DNA from: Sweltsa coloradensis
Taxonomy: Eukaryota > Arthropoda > Insecta > Plecoptera > Chloroperlidae
Assembly: GCA_024449915.1 (NCBI GenBank)
Contig: JAMZAV010000067.1
Location: forward strand, 613,592 to 677,591
DNA length: 64,000 nucleotides
Direction of reading: 5' to 3'
Each line of letters opens with the position of its first letter. The stretch's first letter is position 1. The notes below the pieces were generated by a model that was given only the letters and a program-made list of their open reading frames with translations, did no database searches and was not told the origin of the DNA. Positions 1 to 12,528 of the stretch are shown here, one piece after another. The position numbers and the translations under genes are program-made.

Positions 1-1976
1 TGCTAGTGAAATTCGCCAGCGTCCCTAGACACTAATATATGCGACCGCGGACGATATCAGAATTTGAAACTGTCTAAATATGTATATCGCATTCTTTAAT
101 AAGTAGATTAAAATTTTGATTCTCCGCAATGCAAGTTTTGTAGTGCTCCCATTCAACAATCTTCATAATTACCCGCGTTGTAAGAACTAAGCAAATATTG
201 TTTACGATTAGTCTATGTAATTATAGTACCAAACAGAACCTATATTCTATTTTTTAGATATCGTGTAGCGTTCTTTCAGCACGATAAAGAAAATAACATC
301 GTTTGCTAACGCACGGTAGTCGGGCCTTTCGACCGGTCATATCCATAAATAAATACATTTTTGTAGGATGCCCGGTGCAGGATTTACACATGAGATTTAA
401 CCGGTGTGACCCTCTTCTGGTGACTAACTAGGTATAGTTTGCGGATAGGACAATTTTGAGGTGATGCCCGAGGGCTATTCAATCCCTTGCATTCGCATTA
501 GCGACTGAGGAAAAGTTCGAAAAAAACCTTCATTCAGGATTGCCGGTCTCGACGGGATTCGAACCCGGGGTCATATCCATAGGACAGACATCACCCATGC
601 ACTACGTAATGATTGAATTATTATTACAGAATATTTCATTTCATTACTCTGGGGGCAAGCAAGTCTGCCAAGTAATGTTTGTAGCTTGTTGGTCCAAAGA
701 ATAGCGTCCCTGACTCCATAGCAGAAGGTCGCTGGTTCGATTCCCGACTTGAATCAACCCATAATCTATGGGAAGGGTATCGCATTACATCCACTGAGAG
801 TGTGGCTTTGAAACCGTCTTAGCAACGAAGCACACAACAAGTTGTAAATGGTTGTTCCGAAGTAGTTATGTCTATGCTGACTCATCCGCGGGTGAATCAT
901 GGCAATCTGTGAACTGGATTTCAAATGTCCGATTATTTCGCCAATCGATGGCGTCGTCGGTTCGGATCAAATTACATCTTTTACATGCATCATGCATGTT
1001 TGCAATTATGATTTGTATTTTTTTAAACCCTCATTGTATCAATTGTTTTGATTACCAGAATGATAATAATACCATGCCTACAGGCTTCCGCTTGGGCACA
1101 ATTTAAACACCACTCTGAGCGTCTCAATTGCAGTTCTTCTGCACTTTACGAACTAGGGGAAGAAACATCCACATTATTCATTTTGTTGTTTTATCTGATA
1201 TAATTACATTATTGTTTCTCGTACATAGCCCACTTTCCCCTGCGAGTGGGACGTGGGAGGTATATTATAAAATTACATGATCGCTTATGCACCTTGATGT
1301 TTCCAAGAATTGTTCAGATCATTAAAAAGTAAAAAAAAATATATATTTACGTCCGGGTATAGTATCCAAATCATTGCTATTTGCTTGGGTAAGTTATAAT
1401 GTATTGAGTTATTATGATTACTAAAAATATACATTATAATGATTAATAATTTTAATTCCCTGCACCGAGGGGATTGTTATTCTACAATGTACCAACCGTC
1501 TCGATTAACCTTGAAACCTTATACTTCGAATAAGTGATTTCCATTTTACTTTAATTTTGCAAAAATGTTTGTCCAAGCAATTGAACAAAGACAAAAAAAT
1601 CATCTAAGTAGAAAACCTACAACGTAGTTTTGCAATGCAGTTCATCTCCTCTTCATTGCGTGTGAATGCCATTTGCAAAGTGTGGCCGAAGAATTCAAGA
1701 AACAAAACAAATGAAACGTGAACATGATCAAATTTACATTTTAGTTTTCTCCCGTTTTTTTTTTTAATATAGTTATTGTTAAGCAGGTGTTAAGCAGGTG
1801 TAAAGTATGTCACACATCGCATTACTAACGTATTTCGTCCCGAGTGTACGTGAATGTACATAGTTGAACTCAATGTACCTCATTCTATATGTGTGCACAT
1901 GTGTAAACAAAAATTCTCAAAAGTCTATGTAAATAATGTGTAATAATCCTAACTCACCAGTTTAACATATGCCTAC
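1..1976 (+). repeat. Left outer arm of the giant palindrome
   Basis: Reverse complement of 14330-16546. It contains SINE material: a family-2 segment at about 395-575 (box-B-like GGGATTCGAACCC near 554) and a family-1 tRNA-like head at about 685-800 (GGTTCGATTCCC near 734). No coding region is supported; the open frame at 852-1106 is not conserved as a protein in the opposite arm. Confidence 0.8.
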
Positions 1977-2039
1977 ACTGTAATAAATTTACTTGTAAAA
2001 ATATCTATAATGTAGTGTTACGCTTCATTCCCAACACGT

Positions 2040-2665
2040 CATATATTAAAACCATCCCCATTCAGATTGTAATAAAATGATACTATTTTGTTTTTATAAT
2101 TATTTTGCTAATAAAACAACTCTAATGTGTGTTTTTATGATTCAACACTTTGTAATTTAACATCAACAATGTCCTATTGGCAATTTACATAGGGGTTTAA
2201 TAAATTACACCACCTCTTTATATTAGTATATTAGATTTATAATATTACATCTTCAATGTAGTTTTTTATTAAATTTACTTTGGTAAATTAACAACCCGTA
2301 TGTTCTATGCAATGCATGGGGGTGATAAAATTACAAATTCACTTGTAATATGAGGCAATTAAGCCAAAATTTATTTATTTCAAACAATGCTGTTGTTTTT
2401 ATTTAAATATGTAATGTAATTGAAATCTATAAAAATGTCGTTTTTGTTAACTCATATGGGTCAGAAAATTAGCTCTACAGTTATTTTTAATCGATTGGAT
2501 TGGTATTTATTACATCTCAATGTAGGAGTTTTATTAAATGTGTAATGTATTGAACAGCCATAATAATGTCGTATTGCAAGTACATAAGGGTCAGAAAATT
2601 AGTCAATCGGTTGTTATTTTACGCGATTAGATTCGTAATATTACATCTCAAATGTAGTTGTAGGC
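2040..2665. repeat. Degenerate tandem repeat, unit about 130 bp
   Basis: Units share the order AATGTCGT, then GGGTCAGAAAATTAG, then TTATTACATCTCAATGTAG. The clearest pair is about 2409-2537 and 2538-2665, with weaker versions upstream. It sits just inside the left end of the 8.77-kb insertion, as subterminal repeats do in some DNA transposons. Confidence 0.5.
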
Positions 2666-3389
2666 GTAGTGGCAAAATAGCGATATTATTAATTACGATG
2701 ATGTGATTTGATTAATTAGTTAGTGATGCAGAGTGAATCTGTAAGTAAGACATACACCTTTAGACAGATTAGAGGCAGATTAACATTACATATTAATTTC
2801 GTGAGTAAAAAAAACCCCCGCCAAACTGGGCTCGAACCTGGATCCCCTGGAGAGAGAATTAAAAAGCATGTGATTAAACCGAAATACACCAAACCAGGAC
2901 CTGTGAGAAACAAATCGAGTTTCGCCCGTCATGTTTGGGAGCGGTGCACCTACGTATTTCTTTTCAAACTCTTTAATGCCCCCTGGGCCCTAATAAACAT
3001 TTTTTAAAACCACGCTAATGTTTTTCATACACTGCTTGTAAATTATTTGATTACAAATGGCTAACAAGTTTTCAATATCGCACGAGATTCCAAACCTGAA
3101 AGCCGGTCTGTGACCCAACTGTCTGTAAGAAATAAACGATGCAAACCCAATTATAAAGGATGAACCTTATTGGGCCGGTAGTTTTATCAACAAAGAGATT
3201 TATTTATAAAAATAAGTTAACTGTATCTAATAACGGTATTTCGGTCTACAATCGACAAACTCCACTTTTCAAAAAAAAAATGGGAGCGGCCTATTTGTCA
3301 GATTCTTATTCAGAGATTTGAACGGCCGGCAATAGTGCGACAAGGGCGTCAACAAAAATTATTAAAACTCTTTCAATACAATCATTACA

Positions 3390-3540
3390 CTAGGCCGCTT
3401 CGCGAACGCTTTTTCTAGTCGCGTTGATGGATGAGCTTTTTTTAAATATTTTCTATGAGAAATATTTCTTTAAATGTCTCTAAAATCATAACATATATAA
3501 TTTCAGTGATTTTTCACGTTCCCATAAAAAATTAAAAACC
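3390..3540 (-). mobile_element. Helentron-like element, 3' end fragment
   Basis: Read on the minus strand it ends GCGGCCTAG before a T, preceded by a GCTCATCCATCAACGCG block, like the fuller copies at 36767-37478 and 33289-33505. Only the 3' terminal part is present. Confidence 0.55.
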
Positions 3541-3760
3541 AAGACTCAAGACAAGACCGGGAGGATATAAAAAAAACACAAACACACGAACATAAACCAC
3601 GCGGTCAGAAATAAAACACTTACCAAAAAAAAGGTCACGGGACATAAAGATCGTCCGCATGTTATATTTTGGGAGATATTTGCCAATGGGACCAAAGCTC
3701 GAAAAATACCAAGTTTGACATTTTTTGGAGGTTCATGGTGGGCCCCAATTTTTTTTTCTC

Positions 3761-4408
3761 TTAGTATCTAAATTTATTGTTGTTTATCCTTGTTACATTT
3801 TTAACAAAAAGAAAAGGCGTCGACGCTAGCAAATATTTTGCTAAAACACTTGATATCTTTGTGGAAGTCTCGTGCCGCGAAGACCCCTTGCTTAAGCACG
3901 TGAAACTAACACGGCACTTGTAGTGGTTCTCCCATAAGACTCCCTTACACATGGAAGGGAAATGACTTACTGGGCAGTCTTTGAGGGCGGGCGGCAGGTC
4001 GTTCCATGGGTTAACAACCCGGAAAGAAAAAGCACGTCGGCCGAGCACTCCTTTGGCCGGAGGGGGTTGGAGGCGGGGGTGCCTACTATCGTCGCCTCTC
4101 AACACGCGGCCCGGGATGATGCGTGCGCACACAGTCATAATCAGTGGCGCCACTGAGGCATCTTTTAAAAAACACCAGGTCGGTGTATTGCAGGTGCAAG
4201 TCATTGGCATAACCTGCTTCTGGTCACAGGGTGGGGGATTTTTTGGGCCCATGTATGAAATGCAATCCCCTTCTCTGCACCCTCTCAAGCTTGGTAGTGT
4301 TCTAAATGGTGGTTGGGTGCCATGCGGGGAGGCCGAAGTCATGGTGGGCTTAACTAGCGACAGGTAGGCCATCCTCTTGACGCGCGGCGTGCACCCGTGC
4401 AGATCCAT
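3761..4408 (-). pseudogene. LINE ORF2 C-terminal fragment (non-LTR reverse transcriptase)
   Basis: A 215-codon open frame on the minus strand. The N-terminal part reads like the region after the reverse-transcriptase core of non-LTR elements (LHGCTPRVKRMAYLSLVKP..., where family members have a conserved 'LxxC..xVK..AY..LVRP..EYAS' block). The middle carries GPKNPPPCDQKQVMPMTCTC. The C-terminal part has FSFRVVNPWNDLPPALKDC, the usual 'FF..R....WN.LP..V' ending. No catalytic domain is present upstream, so this is a 5'-truncated, inactive copy. The identification is from motif recognition, not a database search; the clade (Jockey/CR1/RTE-like) is uncertain. Confidence 0.65.
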
Positions 4409-4508
4409 AACTAGTTAAGGCAAATTCCAGAGCACTCTTACCGATACTTTGGAAGTCAAAGGAAAATGGCTTAAAGTTGGTTAATGAAAGTTTAAAAACT
4501 TGAATTTA

Positions 4509-5282
4509 CTAGGAAAACGCTTAAGTCCCGCCGCGTTGTTGGATGAGCGTAATTGGTGCATTGAGCTGTCATGTGTTATGCGGATTTTCTGTTGTTCTGT
4601 TATCAAATCATATCTAAGTTGATTTTTTTTAAATTAAATTAAATTTAAAAAAAGCAATTTTACGATTTTTTAATTTTAAAAAATCGTAATTAAAAAAAAA
4701 TGGAAAAAATCGTAAAATTGCAATTTTCACAAAAAAATAATTATTCCGATAGCGCTCAGATTTCACACAAAATATATAAATTCATGAAATTTAAAAGGTT
4801 CTGTGAGAAAATCATTACGATCGGATAAAGCATGTAGGGCTTATAAGCCAAAGAAATTTTAAAATCGAAAAAAGGGTCGTAAAATTGCGATTTTTTAAAG
4901 ACATTTACATTTTGATAACGCCCCAAATTTCGCACGAAATATCAATTCATGAAATAAAGGTTCTGTGAAAAAATTATTACAATCGGACAAAGCATGTAGG
5001 TCTTATAAATCGAAGAATTTTGTTAAAAAAAAAAAAAAAAAAAAAAACGTAAAATTGCGATTTTAACGAGAAAAAATTTTTCCCGATTGCGCTAAAAAAA
5101 CGGGGCAGGTTCAGAGATTTCGAAGGCCTCCATAAAATTTAATCGTAATCGGAGTATCGGTTTAGCCGGAATCGTATGGACAAACAGACAAAAATACAAA
5201 AAAAAGAAAGAAAGAAAAAAAAACATTCCGGAATTTTTTCTCAGTGTATAGAATGGAATCTTCGCTTCGCTCGCTCATCCAA
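4509..5282 (-). mobile_element. Helentron-like (HINE/DINE-1-type) element, family A
   Basis: Read on the minus strand it starts TTGGATGAGCGAGCGAAGCG and ends CGCTCATCCAACAACGCGGC followed by GGGACTTAAGCGTTTTCCTAG and then T. The features are a subterminal inverted repeat TTGGATGAGCG, a short 3' stem-loop (AACGC/GCGTT) and a CTAG end. The interior is A/T-rich repeats of a 'cgtaaaattgcgattttcat' type motif. It has no coding capacity. Confidence 0.65.
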
Positions 5283-5502
5283 AAAGAAGAGAAAAATAAC
5301 TTTATTTTGGAGCTCCATTTTGGTCATTGTATGCAAATTTTGGGTAATAAGAAAACAGCAGTTCTAGGTGCAATACTTAATTTAAGCTTTGTTTTTTTTC
5401 AACACACCTTTGTCTATGCTTTGAGTATAAGGGAAAATAATTTTCTGAAAATAACGTTTGATGTACGATTTTTTGTCACGTGGCACAAATAAGTGTTTTG
5501 AT

Positions 5503-5640
5503 CTTTGGTTGGTTATCGCTCACTCGGCGATTGCGTCAGGGCCTACAGGGTTGGTTGTCGCTTTGATTTACTGTCCCCATACTGAAAATCAGTTATATAA
5601 CTGAGTGGTGACTATGAATACATTTTTTTTATTTTTTTTA
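5503..5640 (+). repeat. Family-1 SINE, 3' fragment
   Basis: Matches the 3' body of the SINE at 39241-39680: the TTGGTTATCGCTCACTC block, then CAGTTATATAACTGAGTGG, then an AT-rich tail. The tRNA-like head is missing (5' truncated). Confidence 0.7.
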
Positions 5641-6140
5641 TTTTATGACCTGAAAAAAAAATTGTCAAAGTTAATATTTTTCTAGCTAGGTCCCATCGGG
5701 AAAAATCTCCCATAAGAAATTACATGGAGACGATATTTATGCCCCATGACCTTGGAGGATTTTCATCCAATAAAATACTGGACATTATTGATGTACTCGA
5801 CAGCCTTTTCTGTAAATCCTCTATATTTTGTTTTGTTTTGGGCAGTGGTTCGGTCAAAATATGCTGATAACCAAGAATAAGTGTGATTTTGGAATGCATA
5901 TATTTTACGTGTTTGGGTGTATATTTGTGTACAGTTTCAAGACAAGATATTATAAAGGGCCATTTTAGATGGGTACGATGATCTCGTATCTATATAAAAA
6001 CAAAAAGAAGCCGATTAAAGCCGATTTAAGAAATTACCTAAAACGCCAATATTCGCAAATTTCTGGATAAAAACATTGAAAATTTCGTGTAAAATCACAG
6101 TTAAAAGATATAATTTTTCAACGGTTATTTTAGTGGTAGC
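5641..6140 (+). mobile_element. Left part of a TTAA-type MITE interrupted by a LINE
   Basis: Matches the MITE at 51517-52173 over most of its length (shared blocks include AAAATCTCCCAT, AATATGCTGAT and TTTCAAGACA). The element's right end, AGCCCCTTTAA, appears at 7611-7621, after the LINE at 6146-7595. The LINE therefore jumped into this MITE. Confidence 0.6.
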
Positions 6141-6145
6141 TATTT

Positions 6146-6182
<37 letters not shown>

Positions 6183-7595
6183 GTCTATCCTATTCAGTTA
6201 TAAAAACTGATTTACAAAGGAGGACAACTAAATAAATCTAATTACATAGATGCAGACACAACAATGAACTACATTTAAGTAAATATTTGAAATAGTAATA
6301 ATACAACAATGCATTAAATTCTCAACAAATTTGCCCCCGTCTGGGTCCGGGGTAAATTGGCCCAGAGCATGGCTCTGCTAATCGTAAAAGGCGATTCAAG
6401 AGAAAAAGTCCACCTCGCTTACATCAGCTAGAAAGAGCGGAGTATCTTACCTCCCGAAACTAGAGGCGACTCTGGCAATCGTCGCGGGGACCTTGCCCCT
6501 TCCTTGACGACCCCCCGGCGACGATGACAATGACATAACGAACGATGACATAGACGATGACCCCCCGCGACGTGGGGAAACCCCCCTTCCTTCCCCTTAC
6601 CTGTGGCGGGTTTTCTGACCAGCATGGGCCCCTCCCCCCCCCACCCTAGGGCTAGAGTGGTGGGATTATGACCTAACGGTTGACGCGTCCTTAATCCAAA
6701 TAAAAAAAAACTCAACAAATTTGATAACAAATAAAAGGATATTAAACGCAATTTATGAAAGAAACGAATAAAAAAAAGGGTGAGGATGAAAGAAAAGAAA
6801 AGAAAAAAGAAAAAAAAGAAAAAAGAAAAAAGAAAAAAGGAAAGGAAAAAAAGTAAGAAAAAAAAGAAAAAAAAAAGAAAAAAAACATTAAAAAGAAAAA
6901 CGAAAAGAAAAAAACTGATTTATTAGACGATCCCACTCAAACGAATATGAGGTTTGCCAAAAATCAGGGAAAAGCAAATCAGGGAGTAATCAATCTTTCG
7001 CGGAAGAAACCACCGAAACGCAAACTTCATTCTTGTGTTCAACCATCATTCTTGTGTTCAAATCTTGATAAAATTTAGTACAAAAGATCTTGACTCTAAT
7101 ATATAATTATATCAGATATATAATTATTTAAAATTGTTCAAGTCAAAAACTGATCACAGCAATCATACAGGACACCTAACTCAAGTTGCAAGTTCCACCG
7201 TGGGCGGCAACAGACAATCTAGGCAGAAAAAATCAATTGAAAATACATTGAATACACAAAAACAAAGCAAAAATGAACAAAAAAGAGAACAGCAAAATCA
7301 TAAATAAGAACATATGAAGATAAATTGACATTACATAAACACAGAGACAATGACCCCAAATAAATAGTAAAAATCAATTCTTTTTTGTTCTTCGATTCAT
7401 TATCATTGCTTCAATTTTACTTTTAAATTGTACTATTTTCCTAGCTCAGTAAACTGGCTTCTAATATCATAAGAAATTGAATTCCAAAAGGATACTCCTC
7501 TGTACAAGAATGACTTTCTTAATGATTCGGAAATTAATTTAGGAACTTTCAATGAGTACATTAGAATAGAATTTCTAAATATATTATGATGTAAA
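6146..7595 (-). mobile_element. 5'-truncated LINE: ORF2 C-terminus plus 3' UTR
   Basis: On the minus strand, 7594-7400 encodes a LINE C-terminus (SESLRKSFLYRGVSFWNSI, then SYDIRSQFTEL). It is followed by a 3' UTR that includes a polypurine tract (about 6750-6915 in plus coordinates) and a repeated-TAAA tail at 6146-6180. A shorter copy of the same 3' region lies at 35878-36312 and a third at 22575-22790. The copy is interrupted at 6334-6710 by a SINE-like retroposon. Confidence 0.7.
6334..6710 (+). mobile_element. SINE-like retroposon with target duplication (family 5)
   Basis: A 377-bp insert, GC-richer than its surroundings, ending in A9. It is flanked by the 13-bp direct repeat CTCAACAAATTTG (6321-6333 and 6711-6723). 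The same LINE at 36026-36038 has one copy of the 13-mer, an unoccupied site. The body has a GACGATGACAATGACA-type stretch and TGACCAGCATGGG. Related sequences lie at 18195-18300, 28350-28560 and 61340-61670. Confidence 0.85.
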
Positions 7596-8560
7596 AAAAT
7601 GGGGGGATAGCCCCTTTAACATCATCATACCACTTCTCTTTCATTCATTAATCCATAAATATATTAATTTTAATTTTTGGTGATTCGATATGAATAGTAA
7701 ATTTTTATATAATGCTTATAACAATAAAGTCTGTTGAATCATGTATTGGCTATGGTGTATATTGGCATGCCCCTAAGCCTGTCTATCCTGTCCCGTGCCG
7801 GGACAGGTCAACCACAATAAAATAATTATAAAAAAGATCTCGTCGGATGGCAGAAAAAGCTAGACGTGCCTGACAATGTAATAATTTCATGAAGAGGACA
7901 GTAAGTTAGGCAATTTTTTTAGAGATTTGGTCCAGGTGCATAGTTTTACGCGAAACGAGGGATGAAACAATGACACAAAACCACCTATATGAAAATAAAT
8001 TGTTCCGAGAATAACACAATAACTGTATATTATACCGGCCCTAATAAATGGCCATGGTGATATCGAGTTATTATATAAATCAATAGTATGGTCGTTTGAT
8101 GTTTGAAATTTACGGCCCTACCCTTTTAATAAAATTGCAATTTATTGATTATTTTTTATACTAATATATAATTAGTTAATGCACAGAGCCCATTGCATGG
8201 ACGTCACATGCATTATTGAATTAATTAATGTCTAAAAAATTGTATGATGAACACCTCACAAGATAAAAACATTTACACTTACTGGTCATTGTGTATAACC
8301 TCACATTGACCGCATTACGTTTAACGGCTTTTTTTAAAGACCTCACTTGTAATGTGTGTATGTATTCACTCGGACCTCTAATTGTATTGAAAAATCACGG
8401 ACCTCACTCCTTATTTAGTATTCACCCATACACAAAAGAATGTTATCGAAAATGATTATAATATTTGTGTTTTTCTGGGCGTAATTATTAGTCAAAGTTG
8501 CCATTACCGCAATTCGCTAACACTGCTGGTTTGGCGTGGGCTCACAAAGTCTGTGTGTAT
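7596..8560. other. Intergenic AT-rich DNA with a MITE end
   Basis: 7611-7621 is the right end of the MITE broken by the LINE. Near 7778-7806 is a hairpin CTGTCCCG/CGGGACAG followed by an AATAAAA-rich tail, probably the 3' end of another retroelement. Nothing coding is seen. Confidence 0.4.
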
Positions 8561-8564
8561 TCAT

Positions 8565-9290
8565 GGACCTCATCCCCTTGCTACGGTTTGCCAGTAGTGT
8601 GTGTGTGTGTGTATTTTTTTATTTATTTATTTTTTATTTATTTATTTATAAATGGGCCAATAGGGAGAGATGACGTGTGTGTACATCGAAAAACAGCCGA
8701 ATCGCTGAACAGATTGCGCTGAAAATTTAAGTTTAACTGAGAACTGTTAACAAAATCAGCTAAAACTATTGCGATTTAAACATAAAAAGAAATAGTCAAT
8801 TGACAAATATTCTGCCAATGTGTAGGAATTATTAACGACAATGGTTTTTGTTTTTTGACAAAATATGTTTTATTTTTTATTTTTGACTGTGAAATGCAGT
8901 GCCCAGGTTTTTTCGAATCTTGCATGCTCACGGGACCACCAATTAATTGAGCTGGGAGATTGAATAAACCTTGCAAATATTTTCACGTATTTCGCACTGG
9001 CTATGTTTCCCATAGTATTGTCACAGATGATAGACTACACTGAGTTATATGCACTTCAAAACATGTTTAATAAGTTTTTAAATACAATCTAGAAATTACT
9101 AAACGTTTCCCCACCAGGGATTGAACCCCGGTCTCCCACATTTCAGGTATAAGGGCGCCTTAGCCAACTAGATGAGGAAAACGCCAAAGTTTTTGTTAGA
9201 CGAGTGAGCGAGTCATGTGTTGAATATCCGGGAACATTTGCATTTAAGTTGGATAATTATATTTTATTTTTTATTATTTTTATTTCCTCC
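8565..9290 (+). mobile_element. Helitron-like element, family B, degenerate copy
   Basis: Collinear with 17275-18180 and 47784-48618: the CAGCCGAATCGCTGAACAG block, then CTTGCAAATATTTTCACG, then GGATTGAACCCCGGTC (tRNA-like), then AAACGCCAAAGT and GACGAGTGAGCGAGTCATG. It shows the empty site (GTCACAGATGATAGAC at 9020-9035) for the SINE inserted in the 17275 copy. Confidence 0.6.
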
Positions 9291-10340
9291 CGGTCTAAGA
9301 GGCTTGATTTTTAATTAAAAAATCATACTGCAATGATCTTCGACATCCGATATCGTAATTCTATAACGCACATATTTTTATTAGACGGGCGAGCGAAGCG
9401 AGTGAGTCTTTCGACGGAACTTTTGTAGACTTGATTCGTGTGTATGTCGGTATATGTCTGTCAGTTCGAGTGTCAGTCTCGTTGCAAACACTGATTTTTA
9501 TCCTTTGTATTAATTACTTAGTGAGTCTTGAGGACGTTACTTTAAAATAGTAGCCTGCAAATGTGCGCGCTACTTTCCGCACATTTTCGTGTTAAATAGG
9601 GAGGGTTGTGGTGTGTGGAACTCAAAATACAAAATTTTATAAGCTTCTTGAAGTCACCAAGATGATTTTGCCAATGTTATGTTGATCTTTCATCAAAAGC
9701 ACATTCTTCGTTCACCTGGTATTTTCACTGTAGATCTAGAGTCTGACGTAAAACACCAATTCAACCTTGCAAACTGGTTTTCCAGAGCAGTGCAAAATAG
9801 CCTGCGAGGATCAGAGTGGCCACAGACAATAATGAGACCGAGTTCGGAATGATAATTGGGGGGTGGGGGTATGTAAACGCTCACTAATTTTATTTCAACG
9901 GCAACAGCAGGATAATCCGGTATAATTAAAAAAAAGATTACGCTCCTAATCCCGTAATCCAATCCGGCTCTATCTTTGAAAACTTGTTGCCCGGCGTTAT
10001 GTGAAGATTTAGTGAAACCGTGAAAATATATAGCCGAAAAAAGAATTTCATAATTTAAATGCAATTGTTTTTCGCCTAACGCTTTCAAGAAATGTAGCTA
10101 ATTAAATGTAGTAGTAATAATAATAAATTAACCATAGTGGTTTAGTAAATAAATAAAATTAAATATTTTTATGACATCCTTCAGTCTAATCTTATTCTCA
10201 AATTTTTCGGGGGTTGTTGCTCCTCGGAATCTAAAATTTTATAGAAATCAATTAGCTGACATACAAAAGAACTCCGCTCTCGAAGAGAACAATGTGTTCT
10301 ACTGGCGAGTAAACGCACTATATAGTTGTTTGAATGTCAG
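9291..10340. other. Unclassified AT-rich DNA
   Basis: An isolated start of a GGGCGAGCGAAGCGAG-type repeat lies at 9387-9402. About 10258-10330 is matched in inverted orientation by about 30285-30335. No gene is recognised; the minus frame at 9693-10088 has no family features. Confidence 0.3.
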
Positions 10341-10640
10341 TGGCTCATAATAATACCAGACCGGGTTTTAAGTTAAATTATATGGGGAATGTATATTTAG
10401 CAAACATTATAAATAAAATTACATTCTAGATGTAGGTGTAATAGTAAATTTTTCTACTGTTGTTTTTAAAATCAGTGGCTCATCATAATAATACCAGACC
10501 AGGTTGAAGTTAAATTATATGGGGAATGTATTTTTAGCATCCAGCATTGTTAAAATTACAATTTGTATGTAGGTGATTTTGCAGTTACAATATTGTTTTT
10601 TTATATTGACGTTAACAATTCATAACACGTTACATGTACT
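10340..10640. repeat. Two-unit tandem repeat, about 125 bp each
   Basis: Both units contain CAGTGGCTCAT, ATAATACCAGACC, AAGTTAAATTATATGGGG and then a TGTAGGTG end. It lies near the right end of the 8.77-kb insertion. Confidence 0.55.
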
Positions 10641-10741
10641 ACTTTTTCTTAAAAACATAAGAAGTATATGTATTTTAGTAAAACATTCCACTTTTTTTTA
10701 CGCAAAACAAAATTGTTAGTGTATTAAAACAAATTTTTCTT

Positions 10742-12528
10742 AGAGTGTATGTGTGACGCATTTTAATATAAACTACGAGATTTTTTTCGTGTAGGTATTT
10801 GTTTGCGATATTTGCAATGTATTTTATATGTATCCGGAGTTTCAAATGACCACTTACTTTTTTATTGGTTGTTATCTTGTGTACCCGGCATAATTTATTT
10901 ACAATTAATATTTCTGTCGAATGTGTCAATCCTTATGTGATGTTGTGAGTAAAAAATTAACTAACGTTCTGAGGTAGGGCTATATTTGCATGGAAGTGAG
11001 CGCGTAGCGTAGCATATAATAAATAAATAAATTCATATTTAGTCTACCCACTCAGTTATATAACTGATTTGCAGTGGTTGACAGTAAACCAAAGCGACCA
11101 ATCAAACCCTGCAGGCCCCGACGCAATCGACGAGTGAGCGATAACCAACTAAAGATCGATATTTTTAAATATAGGAAATCTAGTTATCAGTGGTATGGAC
11201 AGTGCGAACACCCGCGGATCAACGCCAGAATCAACAAGGCCGATTCAGAAGAACTTTAAATTTATTATGTGCCTCGTTGCTAGGACGGCTCCAAAGTCAC
11301 CGTTGCTAAATCAGCAGTTAAAACCTTCTGACTTAACGGGAATCGGACGAACCATGGACCTTATGTATTGGAAAGCAGAGATTCTAACAACAATACCAAC
11401 GAGCCACTCAATACACATTTGAGTGCAAGTGCCTTGCCCTAAAGAAATTAAATTCACTTCATATCTGAATACGATATAAACATTAATTAAAAAATAATAC
11501 ACGATCCAAAAAAGATGTTTAGACCGCAAGATATAAAAAGCAAAAACACTTACCAAAAAAGTGTGAACATTTTCAAGAGTCTCTCTTCATCAGACGCGAG
11601 GAAGTTTGTTGAAATGTGTTTTAATGTATGGCTGTGGTTAACATAAACAGTCAAGAGTAATGGACATGGACGGTATTCAAAAAACGTCTGAGGACCGGGC
11701 CGCGTTTGGCTGCACCCCTGCACATTCGTTTGTTGACGCCACTGACTTTTATCCCAAACAGTGATTGTGTAATAACTCGTTTAATTGAATTGAAGTGAAG
11801 TGAAACAATTCAAACTAGCTTTACCCGACTTGGGTTCGAACGAAAACCTCCGCCTCTGTTTGCGATAGAACACTACACAACAACAATCTTGCTGTCTTGG
11901 TTATGACGATATATGGCGAAGGTCAGCATGAAACTAAGGGACATGAGTTTGAATCGCAAACGCGATTGGTTTAGATACCAAAAAATAATATGTACTAATA
12001 CTATGTACAATTAATAAAGAGTACCTTACAAGCTTGATTACTCGCTTGCTATGCTCAGTATTGTATTGAGACGAGGGGACAAGAGTTTATATTTTGAAAA
12101 CATTACTTATAATGTTTTGTTCAATCGGGAGAAACGGGAGAAACACCAATAACTTTTGATAGCATATTTGCCTACTGTGTAAAAGATAAAACTATACATT
12201 GTTTTACAATGTAATTCATTAGCATACACCAGAAAAAACTTTCGGATAGGGATTACAACTCGATATTTATATTCGCATTTATCGATGCCAGCGTTGAGTG
12301 ACTAATATCCTATGCCAGCAATGGAAGTTGACCTTGACAGTGTTATCGTCGCTAGTGAGCTGGGCGCGCAATAAATCAGGCGCTGGCTACTTTGTCGGTG
12401 TATTTCCCGAGCATTACCCCTTTTTGCCTTGCGATACGCCATGTTTTGTTGCGGTGGGGATGACTAAATTTGTTAAGTTGTTCACGCCTATCTCCCTCCC
12501 TTCCCGCTCCCCGCAAGAGCGCAAATTT
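10742..12528 (+). repeat. Left inner arm of the giant palindrome
   Basis: Reverse complement of 12577-14331. It contains a minus-strand copy of the family-1 SINE (about 11030-11440) and half of a transposon-like end sequence, CGTTGAGTGACTAATAT (12292-12308), facing the centre. Confidence 0.85.
11030..11440 (-). mobile_element. Family-1 tRNA-derived SINE
   Basis: Minus-strand copy of the SINE at 39241-39680. Its 3' tail is at the left (TAAATAAATAAATTC) and its tRNA-like head at the right, around 11330-11440. It is the mirror partner of 13630-14025. Confidence 0.75.

Larger units (their letters stand above)
1977..10741. mobile_element. 8.77-kb insertion in the left palindrome arm, flanked by TA
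   Basis: In the right arm the corresponding site reads, on the complementary strand, GCC-TA-TGTGTG with a single TA near 14331. In the left arm the same site reads GCC-TA at 1975-1976 and TA-TGTGTG at 10742. The inserted DNA starts CACTGTAATAAATTT and ends with the complement of CACTCTAAGAAAAATTT, an imperfect terminal inverted repeat. A TA duplication with such ends is what a Tc1/mariner-type or similar TA-targeting element leaves. No transposase frame is visible. Most of the interior is other repeats (LINE, SINE, MITE and Helitron-like pieces), so it may be a much-invaded element or several nested insertions. Confidence 0.5.

Noticed and set aside
6742..6936. Phe/Ser-rich membrane protein on the minus strand
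   Set aside because: This is a translation of the polypurine tract in the LINE 3' UTR; the same happens at 36058-36258.
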